Both the position numbers and the translations under genes were made by a program. The notes under the pieces are model-generated. The model searched no databases and was not told the origin of the DNA. It worked only from the letters and a program-made list of their open reading frames with translations. From the NCBI GenBank assembly GCA_030770425.1, contig JASJFT010000224.1, forward strand, positions 1 to 64,000: a stretch of DNA of 64,000 bases, in the 5' to 3' direction. Each line of letters opens with the position of its first letter. Positions within the stretch are counted from its first letter, which is position 1. This stretch comes from Darksidea phi (Eukaryota > Ascomycota > Dothideomycetes > Pleosporales > Lentitheciaceae). Positions 21,855-33,156 of the stretch are shown one piece after another.

Positions 21855-24771
21855 AAGAGGACGGACGAGTGGGGCTGTGATGTCTTCCCAGATGTGTGGT
21901 ATGTACGCTTAGTTCTTGCTCCGAGAGAGTGGAGCTTGATACCTCGTTTTTATTATCTGATATCCATCCTCTTTTTGCGGAGGTGTTGTGAGAAGGAAGG
22001 GTAGATGCACAGTGGAGTTCTGCTCTTTGAGATATAGCATTATCTGGCTTTAGCGATTCGATTTGTTGAACTCGTATACCACATTCCCGTATCAGCATTC
22101 GTGACTCTCTGGTTCCTGGTTATGAAGACCTTGTCGCCGGCCGCGTACCTCGTAGTATGCCTTAGTATTTCCGAGTTCCCTAAGCTTCTGGGCGAAGGAC
22201 AGTCCATGACCTAATGAGGTATGCTTCGGACGATATGCTTTTGAGTTATCATGACATCTGCTAGGGCTACATCGTTACAGGCTTTCGGTGCCCACTTTCT
22301 TTTGCCTTGGATACCGAATGTCAAGGCGGCATACATTGTTTAGGATCTCAAGTTTCGAAGATGCATAGATTGTCTCAGGCACTGTTCTGCATGTGCCTGC
22401 TATCCAGAGGAAGTAGTGAGTCCTACATGGATGTGGAAGACTTGTCCGCTTTGGCTCTACAACGTAAATGAGGCGTGCACTTAACCTCTCATCTACAGCT
22501 CGAGCCTGGGAGGATGAGATAACTACATGTCCGGTGCCCTAACCCTGACGGAGCAACTTACCGGTTACAGACAATAGACTTTTAGCGTGAACCAGTTGCT
22601 TACAGGGCGGACAAAAGTGATGCTCCGTTTGTAGCCTGTAGACTTTGATAGCTGCTCCCTAGGAAGATGTCTTCGCATCTGAAGCATGGCCCACCTGCGT
22701 TTACCACGCTGGGAGATTGCCAGAACAACACCAGTTGCACGCGGTCCCCACCAATGATGCCGAATTAACTGTTGATCTCAAGAACCCTGTCCAGTACTCC
22801 GGAACATTTCGACCTTAAACGGGCCGGAGCCCAAACGTTAGGGCGGGCGACAGATCTTGGGATACGGGAGAGAAAGCTTCACTGAGGATAGAGATTGGGT
22901 CAATCGCTGTCGAGATCCTTTGAGCTAGAAATGAGGCATTGCTGGGGCGGAATTGCATACTGCATTTTCAGGTATAGCTTTCTTGGTCATTGGCCTGACA
23001 TCACGGTGCTGTCTTGGACATCCCACGCTTGCATCTCGGTACGCGTCTAAACACGTCTAAACCCGTGATCGGTCGAACGCTCCGAGAGTGAAATGGATTT
23101 CATTATTACCAGAACGGATCAATGCCACTGTAGACTTGAAGGGGGGAGAAATAGTATAGTAATATAGTAACCTGTCACGTTTAAAAGTTCTTCTACCCGA
23201 TTGGCGAGGGATTGTGCCGAACATGGACTCTAGGAGGAGAATTGTCGGGTAGGGCTTGCCGAGGCATCGAGGTGACTTTTCGGCGCAAGTGAATTAGTGA
23301 ACATGCTCGATATTCCCCTCGACGTCAACTGACCGGTGGAACATGAGAACCGGTAAAAATACCTGTGTAATACCGGCACTGGAACAGCAGTGTACTTGTG
23401 AGTTATTCGTTATCGAAATGGTATAATCGCGGAAGGGGACATCGGCGCGAACCGAGAATCGATGAAAGCTAGATCGACCGGCGCCTTCAAGTACTGGACG
23501 ATGGTATGTTGAGTTTTGAAGAACCTGGTACATCAAACTTCGTGATGTGGCTGTGTACTGCGGCTTGTGAAGAGTATATCATCCGAACATGGTCTCGACG
23601 TTGTCTGGAGCTGAGAATGACAAATTCCAGCAAATATTGTTCGTTGGAAGTCACGAAGCTGGCCTGAAATTGGCGAACGAGAAGCGTGAGCGGATTGTTA
23701 ATGGTGTCTTCGCCCTCTAGCCAAGTTCAACGTCGGATGTCGCTCCATTCTGTGACAGTTCCTCAGCAAGGTTAGAGAGTTCACTATAGAGAATCGCTTG
23801 CGGGCTAGCCCCGGTTGGTGTGAAGCCAAAAGTGTGGATTCCAGATTGCTATTAGCACGGATCAGCCGCATCGATGAGAACCAATGCAAAGAATAATGCA
23901 CTAATTATATATCAGCTCGATTTGGGACGGGTATCTATAGAACATGAAATTATGTGGGCATTTCGGATGGACTTGCTCGGATGCAGTTGATAAATGAAAA
24001 ACTTCACAAGCCGATGGAAGTATTCGCAGGTGCGCCAGGGTAAGAAGCGGCGCCCTGGGCTCGATTGATACAGTTGGAAGTAGGTTACGGTGAGTTGTCG
24101 AAGCCTATCGAAGATAGCAGGAAGTTGTGTGCGACGTTTATATGATATGAAACGTTCAAAATCAGGATGGAGAAAGCGGGCGGCGGTCACATGGCAGCGG
24201 ACTGGTGACACTGTGCAGAAGTACGAAACCAAGAGCCCCACAAGGTACGTAGTGTGGTCGCATTCGAGTTCGGGCGGAGAGTGCGAGAAAGACGACGAAC
24301 CAGAGGCGACATCTTTCGCATGGCTGAGGAAGGAGAACGAGAATGGTTCGATGAATGTGGCAGAGAGGGCTGAAATGGAGATGCTAAAGCTGTTTGACGT
24401 AAGCGAGAAGCGAGCCGACCGCCGCAAGAGCGGAGGCTCTACCGACTACATGTTACCAAACCCACATCGCCCCCCCGCCCGTCTGCATTCTCGCCAGCTA
24501 TCAAACGCACCGCCGACAGTCGAAATGCTTCTTTCTCTTCGCCGAACATGGGGCGATCCCGCTTACAAGCTGTGGATATGCTCCCCATACCCCCGGGACG
24601 GCGTCTACTAATCATCCTCGTCTGGAGTAACTGTTTTGTAATCACGCAAACCCGGCGCAGTAGCCCTGCTCTCTCGCGTGTAGGTACTATGGATACCCCG
24701 CCGCGCTGTTAGACATCTTCGGTGAGGTCTACATAGCACGAACACGACGGCCAGGAGCTTTTATACTGCCC
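21855..24771. other. Long intergenic stretch with one weak ORF
   Basis: Nearly 3 kb. From 21855 to about 23900 I see only short frames with no domain. A 173-codon plus-strand frame (24090-24611) is listed separately. No repeats or RNA genes were recognised by eye. Confidence 0.5.
24090..24611 (+). CDS. Possible hypothetical protein
   Basis: Not recognised. An uninterrupted 173-codon frame has hydrophilic composition, a basic N-terminal part (KRSKSGWRKRAAVTW) and an acidic middle (GGECEKDDEPEATSF). An overlapping 171-codon frame on the minus strand (24427-23912) is less protein-like, rich in Ser/Phe runs. No signal peptide, membrane segment or intron is evident. It may be spurious. Confidence 0.27.
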   Translation: MSCRSLSKIAGSCVRRLYDMKRSKSGWRKRAAVTWQRTGDTVQKYETKSPTRYVVWSHSSSGGECEKDDEPEATSFAWLRKENENGSMNVAERAEMEMLKLFDVSEKRADRRKSGGSTDYMLPNPHRPPARLHSRQLSNAPPTVEMLLSLRRTWGDPAYKLWICSPYPRDGVY

Positions 24772-25857
24772 ATGATGACTGCGTCCACAGTGAGTCTCAG
24801 CGCACGCTTCTACATACTACACCTGCTTACTGAGCCCTCTGCGCAGAGTCCGCGCTCTGTCAGCGATATCGAACCGAACACTTGCTACAGCCGAATGCCT
24901 TCCCGATTTCGCAACATCATTCCCTCGGAGCATTTCGCTGTAGAGAAGGACCGATATGTCCTCTACGTCAACTACTGCTGCCCGTGGGCCCACCGCACCA
25001 TCATCGTCCATGGCTTGAAGGGACTGGGCGACATTGTGCAATTGGTCGAGGTGGATGCGAAGGACCCAATCCATGGGTGGTACTTCTCCGGACATAGGGG
25101 TCCCTCGTGTGATCCTATATACGGCGTGAGATCGATCAAGGAGCTATATCACAAGGCAGACCCCCAATACACCGGAAGAGTCACCGTGCCGCTGCTATGG
25201 GATAAGAAGACGGCAGCAATTGTTAACAACGAGAGCAGCGATATCATCCGGATGTTCTTCGATGCCTTCGACCAGTTTCTTCCACCAGAAAATCGCGAAG
25301 CAAGCAAGGGAGCAGCTGCCTTCATCCCACCACATATCCGAACCGAAATTGACACGCTCAATGCCTGGGTCTACGACGCTGTTAACAACGGCGTGTACAA
25401 GGCGGGATTTGCCAACTCCCAGGCGGCCTACAACGAGCATGTCACGCAGCTCTTTCAGGCCCTAGATCGGCTAGAGTACCATCTCTCCCAGCACGGGCAT
25501 CATCCTTATCTTTTTGGCGCTTACATCACTGAGGCCGATATCCGCCTATACACGACCCTTATCCGCTTTGACGTCGCCTACTACTCCATGTTCAAATGCA
25601 ATCTCAAGATGATACGAATGGATTATCCGCGTATCCATGCTTGGTTGCGACGCCTGTATTGGAGTGACGGTCCTGAGACCCGGGGCGGAGTCTTCAAAGA
25701 AACCACCCACTTCGACATTGTAAGTTCGTCACGCGAACATTTCTATGAAAACCTATCATCTCTAATTTGCTTCCAGATCAAACGCGGATATGCCTCCGTC
25801 ATCTGCAGAAACGGGATTGTACCCATCGGACCCAGTCCGAGCATCATGCCTTTATGA
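24772..25857 (+). CDS. Glutathione S-transferase, Xi/omega-like (glutathionyl-hydroquinone reductase)
   Basis: Cytosolic enzyme expected to reduce glutathionyl-hydroquinones or conjugates using an active-site Cys (ECM4/GTO family). The thioredoxin-fold domain shows YVNYCCPWAHRTIIVHGLKG with the CPWA site, VTVPLLWDKKT with the cis-Pro, and NNESSDIIRMF for glutathione binding. The all-helical C-domain shows NNGVYKAGFANSQAAYNEHV, the GAYITEADIRLYTTLIRFD capping motif and YPRIHAWLRRLYW, ending KRGYASV..IVPIGPSPSIMPL. Within the span, 25720-25776 (57 nt, gtaagt...ttccag) is probably an intron that keeps the frame without a stop. A similar 57-nt intron-like segment (24790-24846) lies near the start. 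The true start is uncertain. Confidence 0.88.
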   Translation: MMTASTVSLSARFYILHLLTEPSAQSPRSVSDIEPNTCYSRMPSRFRNIIPSEHFAVEKDRYVLYVNYCCPWAHRTIIVHGLKGLGDIVQLVEVDAKDPIHGWYFSGHRGPSCDPIYGVRSIKELYHKADPQYTGRVTVPLLWDKKTAAIVNNESSDIIRMFFDAFDQFLPPENREASKGAAAFIPPHIRTEIDTLNAWVYDAVNNGVYKAGFANSQAAYNEHVTQLFQALDRLEYHLSQHGHHPYLFGAYITEADIRLYTTLIRFDVAYYSMFKCNLKMIRMDYPRIHAWLRRLYWSDGPETRGGVFKETTHFDIVSSSREHFYENLSSLICFQIKRGYASVICRNGIVPIGPSPSIMPL

Positions 25858-27128
25858 GCGTGGACCAGTGAAGCTGGAGGCTGAGATGTTGCAACTTATT
25901 AACCTTACTATCTTGGCCATTTCTTTCCTGCATGTTAGCTCGGGTATGGTTTTTGAAACGACTGATTTCACTTAGATGATTGCGACTTTGGTTTTTCTAG
26001 TGTTGGAGTTTAGGCGTGCTAGTTCAACGTCCGTGAAATTTGAACAACGTTTTCTCCGTTCTTGGAAGTTTTATTACTCTAAACAAAATATGTGTTTACT
26101 ACACATATTTGTGCGTCTTAGGCTTTAACTATACTTTCCTGATGACCTTTTATAATTTAAGGTATCTAGAACAAAATACCTTTTTACATTACCATAGTTA
26201 TTCTATGTCCAGGGACTTTTGACTCCCTTTTTTGGAGGTTTTCTGTCGCCGTTTTTGGAGTCACTTGCACTCAAGTGCCAAGTCCAACCCCGTCGGCGTT
26301 TCGTAATCTGTATATAGTGTAATTGTGCTGTTATGCGGCCAAGTTAGACATCGGTGAAACATGAGCCCGTCTTATCTCACTAAGCATTCCAAAGAGTGAG
26401 GCGAATTATGGTGACAAGGGATAACCGAAGGGCACAGGGCATAGCGGCAAACGCAAGAGGGGGGCAACGCTACGGTACACTATCGCCCTGTAACAAGTAG
26501 TTGCCCCGGCCTACAGGTGACTAATTCTCCTGACCTATCCCACTGTATTAGTTTGATTTTAGTAATCATCGCTGTGTGCGACTAGTATACTTAATGTTCA
26601 TCGACTCTAGCATTCAGATCTCTTTATTTTCCCTACAAAACTAATAAATTTAATCCCTTATAATTTTTTAACGATGCGCCACATTATTTGTGACGTTTGT
26701 ATACATTGTTCCACAAATTTAGCACGGCTAATGTTACAACTTGTACAGCTCAACCAGCCGAAATTACCACACTTATCAGGGATTAGGCAGGCCTGAACAT
26801 CTCAGCTGCGAGTTCTGTCAAGTCACCCATTATATTAGGCTGCGAGACTCAAAGACGCTCCAAATTAACAAGAGGTCCGACACACCAACGAAGATGGCGC
26901 GCGAATCCGCCGTTGTGTATGGAAGTCCAACACCGTCTGCTCAAATTCTGAAGAAGGTTCATACTCGATCTCCACGGACTCAAGTGATGAATCGGGGCCT
27001 TCGTTCTAGCGGACCAGAGGGTCTGCAATTAGATGGTGTTCGAAACGTTTGCAAGAATTGATATTGAAAAATTGGTGTGAAGGGAGGAGGAAAAGTTCGA
27101 GGTTCCATAGAGGGTGGTCTCGTATTCA
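25858..27128. other. AT-rich intergenic region
   Basis: AT-rich, especially 25970-26220 and 26620-26720, with no supported coding region. A 106-codon plus-strand frame at 26741-27061 has no domain and overlaps the 3' side of the NLR gene. It may contain worn transposon sequence. Confidence 0.5.
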
Positions 27129-30100
27129 TCAACCAGATAAAGATGATGTATTGTCGCCCGCGGGGTCCAGACGTGGTCTTCGCATATTTCGCTTTTTGGG
27201 TTTTCTGAAACGTACTGGCTTCTTCGATTTGTTATGGTTTCCCCGAGAGCATTTACCAAACGTGGGGTCTGCAAAAGTACAAGCACTCATGGAGACTTGA
27301 GGTTGATGTGGCCTGGAGAAGGGTTGATATTGAGGTAACCCGCCGTTGGTAGCTGGCACATTCTGCCACCCGTATCCACCAGGAGTGAAAAATCCGGAGC
27401 CAGGGGAAATAGCAGACTGGGTATTGAAGGCTTGATATCCAAGGCCAGGGTCGTAATGGGGGAAGGAAGGTTGAATTAGCTGTGGGAAAACCACGCCTGG
27501 TACCTGTACAGAACTTATTGCGAACGTGCTCAAAGCCATCGGAGGCGGCGGGTGGGCTTGAAGTGTGTCATTCTGGGCCACACGGTGATTCGTTGGCCTG
27601 GGCCCTCCTGGATAATCGTAGGGACTTGGAATATCATTGAAACTGTCTGGTATGGGCCTTTTCAGGGTCATGAATGGTGTTTCGAGAGCAGAAGCCCCAG
27701 GAAGTTCTAAATCGTCCAGCGCGTTTTGTCGAAGCTGTCTCCCACCAATGGATGTTTTTGAGACTCTTTCAGCAAATTGATCCGATACACCTGAAAATGG
27801 TGCATTTGTGGAGACGAGTCGCCCAAGCTCGACACCTAAGCTTCTCACCTCTGGACCCTCAGCATTCTGGATGGCGCGAATCAAAGCCATACGGTCCTCT
27901 ATCCTGAGCTTCCCTATGTATTTGGATTGGACTGGTTGATCCATCAGAGCTCTCGGGGACTGCGCTGTGCTTAGGAATTTTTTCATCAACTCTGCACAGT
28001 CTATAAGCTTACGGGAGGCCAAGAGCTCATGACCCAGCAAAATAGCGTAGTCCCACAAGTTATCGCCGAGTTCTACGTCTTCAGGCCTGACAATATGTTG
28101 GAGAAGAAAAAGCAAAGTTTCTGCACGATCGTTGAGAGATACATCCTGTGGGATTAAAGGAGCTTGAGGACTAAGTCCAGAGACTCGCCAGCTTTCTATC
28201 GCGTGAAGGACCATAGCGCATCGGGAAAGGAAGCTAGCTTCCTGGCCCTTAAGGGAGGTCTTGAGGTACTGGACCAGTCCATTGCGAGCAGCGAATGTGT
28301 CAAGACTCGCAAGTTCACGAAGCCTCTTCTGGGTGGAGAAATCCGTTCTCACATGATAGAGATCTGCGGACCAGTGCACATTTACATCTGGTAGGTTCAT
28401 CGATTGTCCCGCATATTTCTTGTTACGATGCTCATTCATCGTCTTGTCAATAGTGGTTACGTACTGTTGCAACGTCTGATCTGATATACCCGTGGCTATT
28501 CGACAGAATTTGGTTGTGTAAGTGAGATACAAGTGTAGATCTGGATCTGTGAAGTTGCTTGCTACTTTCATCATTGAAAGACACGCAGAGGCAAGGCTCA
28601 GCACAGGATTGAAGTCCGAATCTTTCGTCATGGTACAGATCTCGTTCCAAACGTCATCCGACTTGAGAAACTCGGCAACAGTTCGGTGTAGGTAGCTCAC
28701 TACCAAACCAGTGTTCTCACCCACGGAGATAGAGACACCGGAAATCCCATTCACTGTTCTCCAGCCCTGGGTCGTCTTACGAAGTTCAATCAGGCCACAG
28801 CAGCGACTTCTGATACGTGCCTCGACATTTTGGGAGAGCCAGTTGGATGTTTCGGGTTCAAGAGGTGCGACTGGGAGGCTGAAAGCGTCGGTGAAGCACT
28901 GGATCGCGTATGAAAGCACAAGGTCTCGAAGAAGTTGATCTGTTATCAGCACGTTCCACGTGTGGTATAGCTGAAATATCTCGGCAGCCTGCCTCTGGTA
29001 CTCCGGCTGCATCTTTTCGAACATTCGCCGGTACAAGCCTCTGAGATCCGAAGGAAGCGAGTGAAGCTTGTCTAGTAAGTCTTTCATGTTGTCGCCAGCT
29101 TCGAGGCCATCCACGAGTAACCGTACCACAAGCTTTACCCAAAGGAAGACTCCTTCAGCTTTGTCCTTGATCTCCGTGACTAATATTTTGGCATCTCGGG
29201 GATTGTAGCGCTCCAGGCCGACCATTAATTGATGAGAGGAAAGCTCACCCTGAACGAAGATCTCCATGTCATGTCTCGTAAGATCTTGCAGTTCGAGCAT
29301 GGGACAGCCCTGTAATGCACTAAGACAGGCAGGAATGGGCCGACTGGAGACGATTAACTTGACCCGGGGTGAGGCTAAAGAGCGAAGAAATCGTGAGATA
29401 TCCTTATGATCGCCTTCGAACTCATCGATTCCGTCAATGAAGATACACAGCTTGAGAAAGCCAGACGACTTTTCTTTGAGAAGTTCGATTGCCCTTTTCA
29501 TTTCGATATAAGTCGGTTCGCTGTTGACATCCGAATCCTTCCAGTTCTGATACAGGCTTGGGAAAACAGCTGGGATCAGCTCCGGGTATCGCTCCAGAAC
29601 GCTGTAGGCCAAAGCTCTCAACATGCCTACGTTGCTTTTTTGTAACGGTGTCCCTAGGTTCCAAAAGAAGAATTTCGCCACAAGAAGCTTGTCCACACCG
29701 GCCCATTTGGTTAAAACTTCTGTGGTACCGGCATGGCCAACGATGAACTTCATGAGAGTCGACTTCCCACTTCCGGCTTTTCCGTTGATGAAGTAAGGAG
29801 CAACAACATCCTTCCCAGCCAGATGAGATTTGAAATCGTCCCATCTATTGTCTGGGGATGGCTTTTGGAAGATCCATTGGAAGGTCTTTTGGTATGCGTA
29901 GGGAACCTCCTCATACCTCCAAGTCATCTGCCGAAAATTAAGCCATGTCAGTATGGCTCGTTCGCGAGTCTGAGGGAATCCTTTCCGGAGATCCTCGATC
30001 TTACACAAACAATCTCTTATCTTCTCCTCAATGGTGTCTAACCTCGGTCCCGCCTGCTGTTGCACAGTTTTCACCAGCGACTGGACCAGCGCAAGTGTGT

Positions 30101-30683
30101 CCGCACCATCCGAACCCTGCGTCAGACCCGCACGTTTTAGCGCTTCCAGATGTGCAAGTATCTTCCCATTATAGTCGTTTGTGCTTACTCGAAGGGCGAG
30201 AGTCGTGGCAAGTGTCAGCGCGCTACGGAACTTATCAAGCTTGGAGGCGAAATCTTCGATCTTGCGACGGGCCAAACAGAATTCGACGCTAGCTTGGGCG
30301 CTTCGGAAGGGGTTTTGGGAGGCGGGCTTATGGGTCAGGGTGTTAAGATACGTCAGAAATTGCGTTCCGGCAGTCTGACAGTCTGAGGCGACATCGAGGA
30401 GGTACTAGGTACAATCAGCTCTACCAGAAATTCTGGCCTCATGGCTCTCCGGATTACTTGCCCGATCTTCCTGTGCGAGCACAGTATCGCGGGCGGAAGC
30501 CTCTAGACTTATTTTAATTACACCAGCTTGCTTCGTCAAGTACTCCGAACGCTCTTTCAGTTCCGGTACGGACGAAGGACTTCCGCTCTTCCTGATAGTG
30601 TCCGCCTCCGATATCAACTTTCCAGCAAATTGAACGAATTGCACTACATTTCCTGCGAGGCCAACGGCCAGGAGCGCCTCCAT
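27129..30683 (-). CDS. NACHT NLR with Helo-like N-terminal domain
   Basis: Probable STAND-class signal-transducing ATPase, used in fungi in non-self recognition and programmed cell death. Exon 1 (30683-30462) and exon 2 (30404-27129) join across a 57-nt intron with a GC-AG border (gcaagt donor), giving 1165 residues. N-terminus: MEALLAVGLAGNVVQFVQFA...KLISEA, typical of the fungal Helo-like STAND N-domain. NACHT: Walker A NGKAGSGKSTLMKF at about 281-294 and Walker B LCIFIDGIDEFEGD at about 393-406. A winged-helix-type region follows (LYRRMFEKMQPEYQRQ...LVVSYLHRTVAEFL). No WD40, TPR or ankyrin repeats are visible; the last 200 or so residues are Pro/Gly/Gln-rich, ending in a basic KKPVRFRKPKKRNMRR patch. 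It lies 490 bp beyond the end of the HeLo-pseudokinase gene on the same strand. Confidence 0.9.
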
Positions 30684-31173
30684 GGGGGATCAGAGTCGAC
30701 GTCGGAACGCGATAAGGACTAAAATTCCGAAAGAGAAGAGAATGAAGTATGCGGGTCTTCGTGTATCCGGCTAAGAAGAAAAGCCTGTCGTCACCTGCGC
30801 CTCGTTTGGGGTGGTGGCTGAGACCCTTGCTCACTCTGCAATTGGTTGTGCCAACTCATTCTGCATGATGGCGTTCCTCACCGGCGCAGTTAGCCTCACC
30901 ATCTTCATGTCCACTCATACGGGTCCGTAATGTGCACTACAATCGTACGCTGAGATAGATAGAGAGTTGCTCGATAAGTTACCGGGTTAGTCAGCGGTGT
31001 TTGCTTCTCTACAGATATACTCGCGCGCGACAGCTACTACTCATTCGATAGGTTATGGTTAATAAATAGAATAGCTATATTATCCCCAGCCTGTTTCCTT
31101 ATATCGATATACTATCCAAACTGAGAAGAATCTACCCCTTGTCAGCAAAGCTTCAGGCATGGGCTTGACCTTT

Positions 31174-32798
31174 TTATACCTTTTCAATATATCGCACACC
31201 TATCAGAATTCCGTCTTCATCTTGAAACTCACTTTCATCGCCAAAATCCATATTCGTCTCGTCCAGGCATGTTAGGCAGTTCACCACCACAGCCGTATAC
31301 TTGTCGCCCATACAGCTAGGCAGTTTACGTCTAGCAAGGTCGAGCAGTGAATCCTTTATGAGTTCCATGCTACCTTCGGGACCATTTTCTACGGCTGGAA
31401 GGATCAGGGAAGGGCGAGGCTCCATTTCATACTCCACAAAGGAGCGCCATAACCCGACCTCCAGGAGGCAGACACCAAGGCTATAGATGTCGTGCTGCAT
31501 TGCGTACCTATCTTCGGGACTCAGACCCTGCCGGCGAGGATGTCTATATAGATTCTTTTCCCATCGAAGGTCTCCGCCCATGACAGTGTTACCATGTGCG
31601 AATCGGAACTTTTGGAATCCAATCAAGTATGCTGCAGCAAGAGGGGACCTGTCGTTTTTGAACACCAGTATCGTTTCTGGACGGATATTCTACAAATTAG
31701 GGGATACGGTCAGCAAACTGAGTCAAGATCGGTAGTCTAACTTGGGAAACGTGCCTTGTGTACAAACTTAAGAGTGTGCATATAGCTCACCGCTTTAGCA
31801 AGTTGTCGAGCCATGCTGAAGCGGTCACTGAGCGAATGTTCTTCTTCAAAGGAACACAAGAGATCGCGCAGACTTCGAGGCGCGCTTAATTGCGGTGGGA
31901 ACATGAATACAAATGAGAACGCTTCCGGTCTTCGTGAGTTGTTGTTGTTCTCCTTGACTACCCCCTTGCATTGGAGCATCCCAAAGGTCAAGGGATCGGC
32001 GGCGGATAACTTTCGCGCCAAGTCACGAACATCCTCGGTGAGGATAGCGGCGTCAACTCCTGCCGGGCATGGAACACGATCCACGATGAAGTAAGTGTTG
32101 TTCCTTGATGGTCTATGCATTACCTCTGCTGAGCTGAAGGGGACTTTGTCGCGACGGTGTGATTGCAAGCCGTCTTTGGGAAGAAAAATGGGAGAATGCG
32201 TTGGCGTATCGACCTTGAGAGAACGTCGTACATTCTTCGCCACGTTAATCCTCGAAGACGCGATTCTTTCATCGGAGCACCTTGCCAAACCCTGATCAAT
32301 GGCAGGGCTCGCCATTCTTAGGATGAGGTACCACGAGGGATCAAACATTGACTGCCAAAGACCTAGATCCTGGATAGCGTTGTCTATACTCTCTCTGATC
32401 AGAGCATATTTCCACTTCTTTACATCCGTCTCATCGCCCATGGATCGTTTATTTTGTACCCTCTCTATTTGGGCCACCGCGGCGTCTAGTTTCGAGGCGA
32501 GAATTTGTAGCACCCGGGTTTGATGATTTCGATGTTCTGTGTCGAGATCTTGCCATATCCGTTTCAGAAAGTCTATTTGGCACCTCGTTTTCGTCCAGTT
32601 CATCTCGATCATGACTATTCGTTCGCTAATCTCTGTCTCGGCAGCTTTAAACGCCGAGCAAACGCCGATTAGCTTTTCCCCGTACCTTACTCACGTATGT
32701 CAGTCTGTGGAGAGACCACAAATCTTGTTTGAAAGGCTAGCTTACTTGAGAGCTAAGTCAGCCGTAGCAACGGCCGCCAAGCCCAATTCGACCGACAT
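31174..32798 (-). CDS. HeLo-like domain plus pseudokinase protein
   Basis: Three exons (32798-32746, 32685-31755, 31689-31174) give 499 residues; intron 2 (31690-31754, 65 nt) is GC-AG. N-terminus MSVELGLAAVATADLALKYG continues into a helical region with ETEISERIVMIEMNW, like fungal prion-inhibition-and-propagation (HeLo, HET-S/LopB) proteins. From about 190 a kinase-like fold follows: an N-lobe with a FSFVFMFPP strand, SLRDLLCSFEEEHSLSDRF, ARQLAKAVSYMHTLKFVHKN. The catalytic loop reads VHKNIRPETILVF, so HRD has become HKN (Asp to Asn329), and the DFG position reads IGF. DIYSLGVCLLEVGLW matches the F-helix. It is therefore predicted to be catalytically dead. The order four-helix killer-like domain then pseudokinase resembles MLKL. 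It is divergent from the kinase at 33157. Confidence 0.8.
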
Positions 32799-33156
32799 CT
32801 GACCTAGGTCGGCCTGCTACTTGTCCGAAGTTCTTCGTATCCTCGACGATAAAGGTCGTATTAGAGTTGGACAGGCTGTAAGAGGCCCGGGCGAGTCATG
32901 TGAAAACGGCCGCCCCTCCTCGCGTAGCCTTTCCCTTTGGGGTACTAGATTGCAAAGACGGACAGACAGAGGGGCTTAGACTGCCAAGCTGTCAGCGCTT
33001 AGCGATCACCACCACGACAGCCCTCTCAGCCTGAACACTCTTTGCAAGTAATTGCACTCCACTCTGGATTCACGCAAAACTCACAACTAGCTCATACCCC
33101 AGATCACGCTATCGTTACCCATGCGCGCCAGCGCCTGAAATTCTTGGTGTACCACG
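32799..33156. promoter_or_regulatory. Bidirectional promoter region between pseudokinase and kinase
   Basis: 358 bp separate the two divergent start codons. No TATA box stands out. The interval must hold both 5' regions, so shared regulation is inferred. Confidence 0.5.

Noticed and set aside
26741..27061. 106-codon plus-strand frame at the NLR 3' side
   Set aside because: No domain and placed opposite the NLR 3' flank; likely chance.
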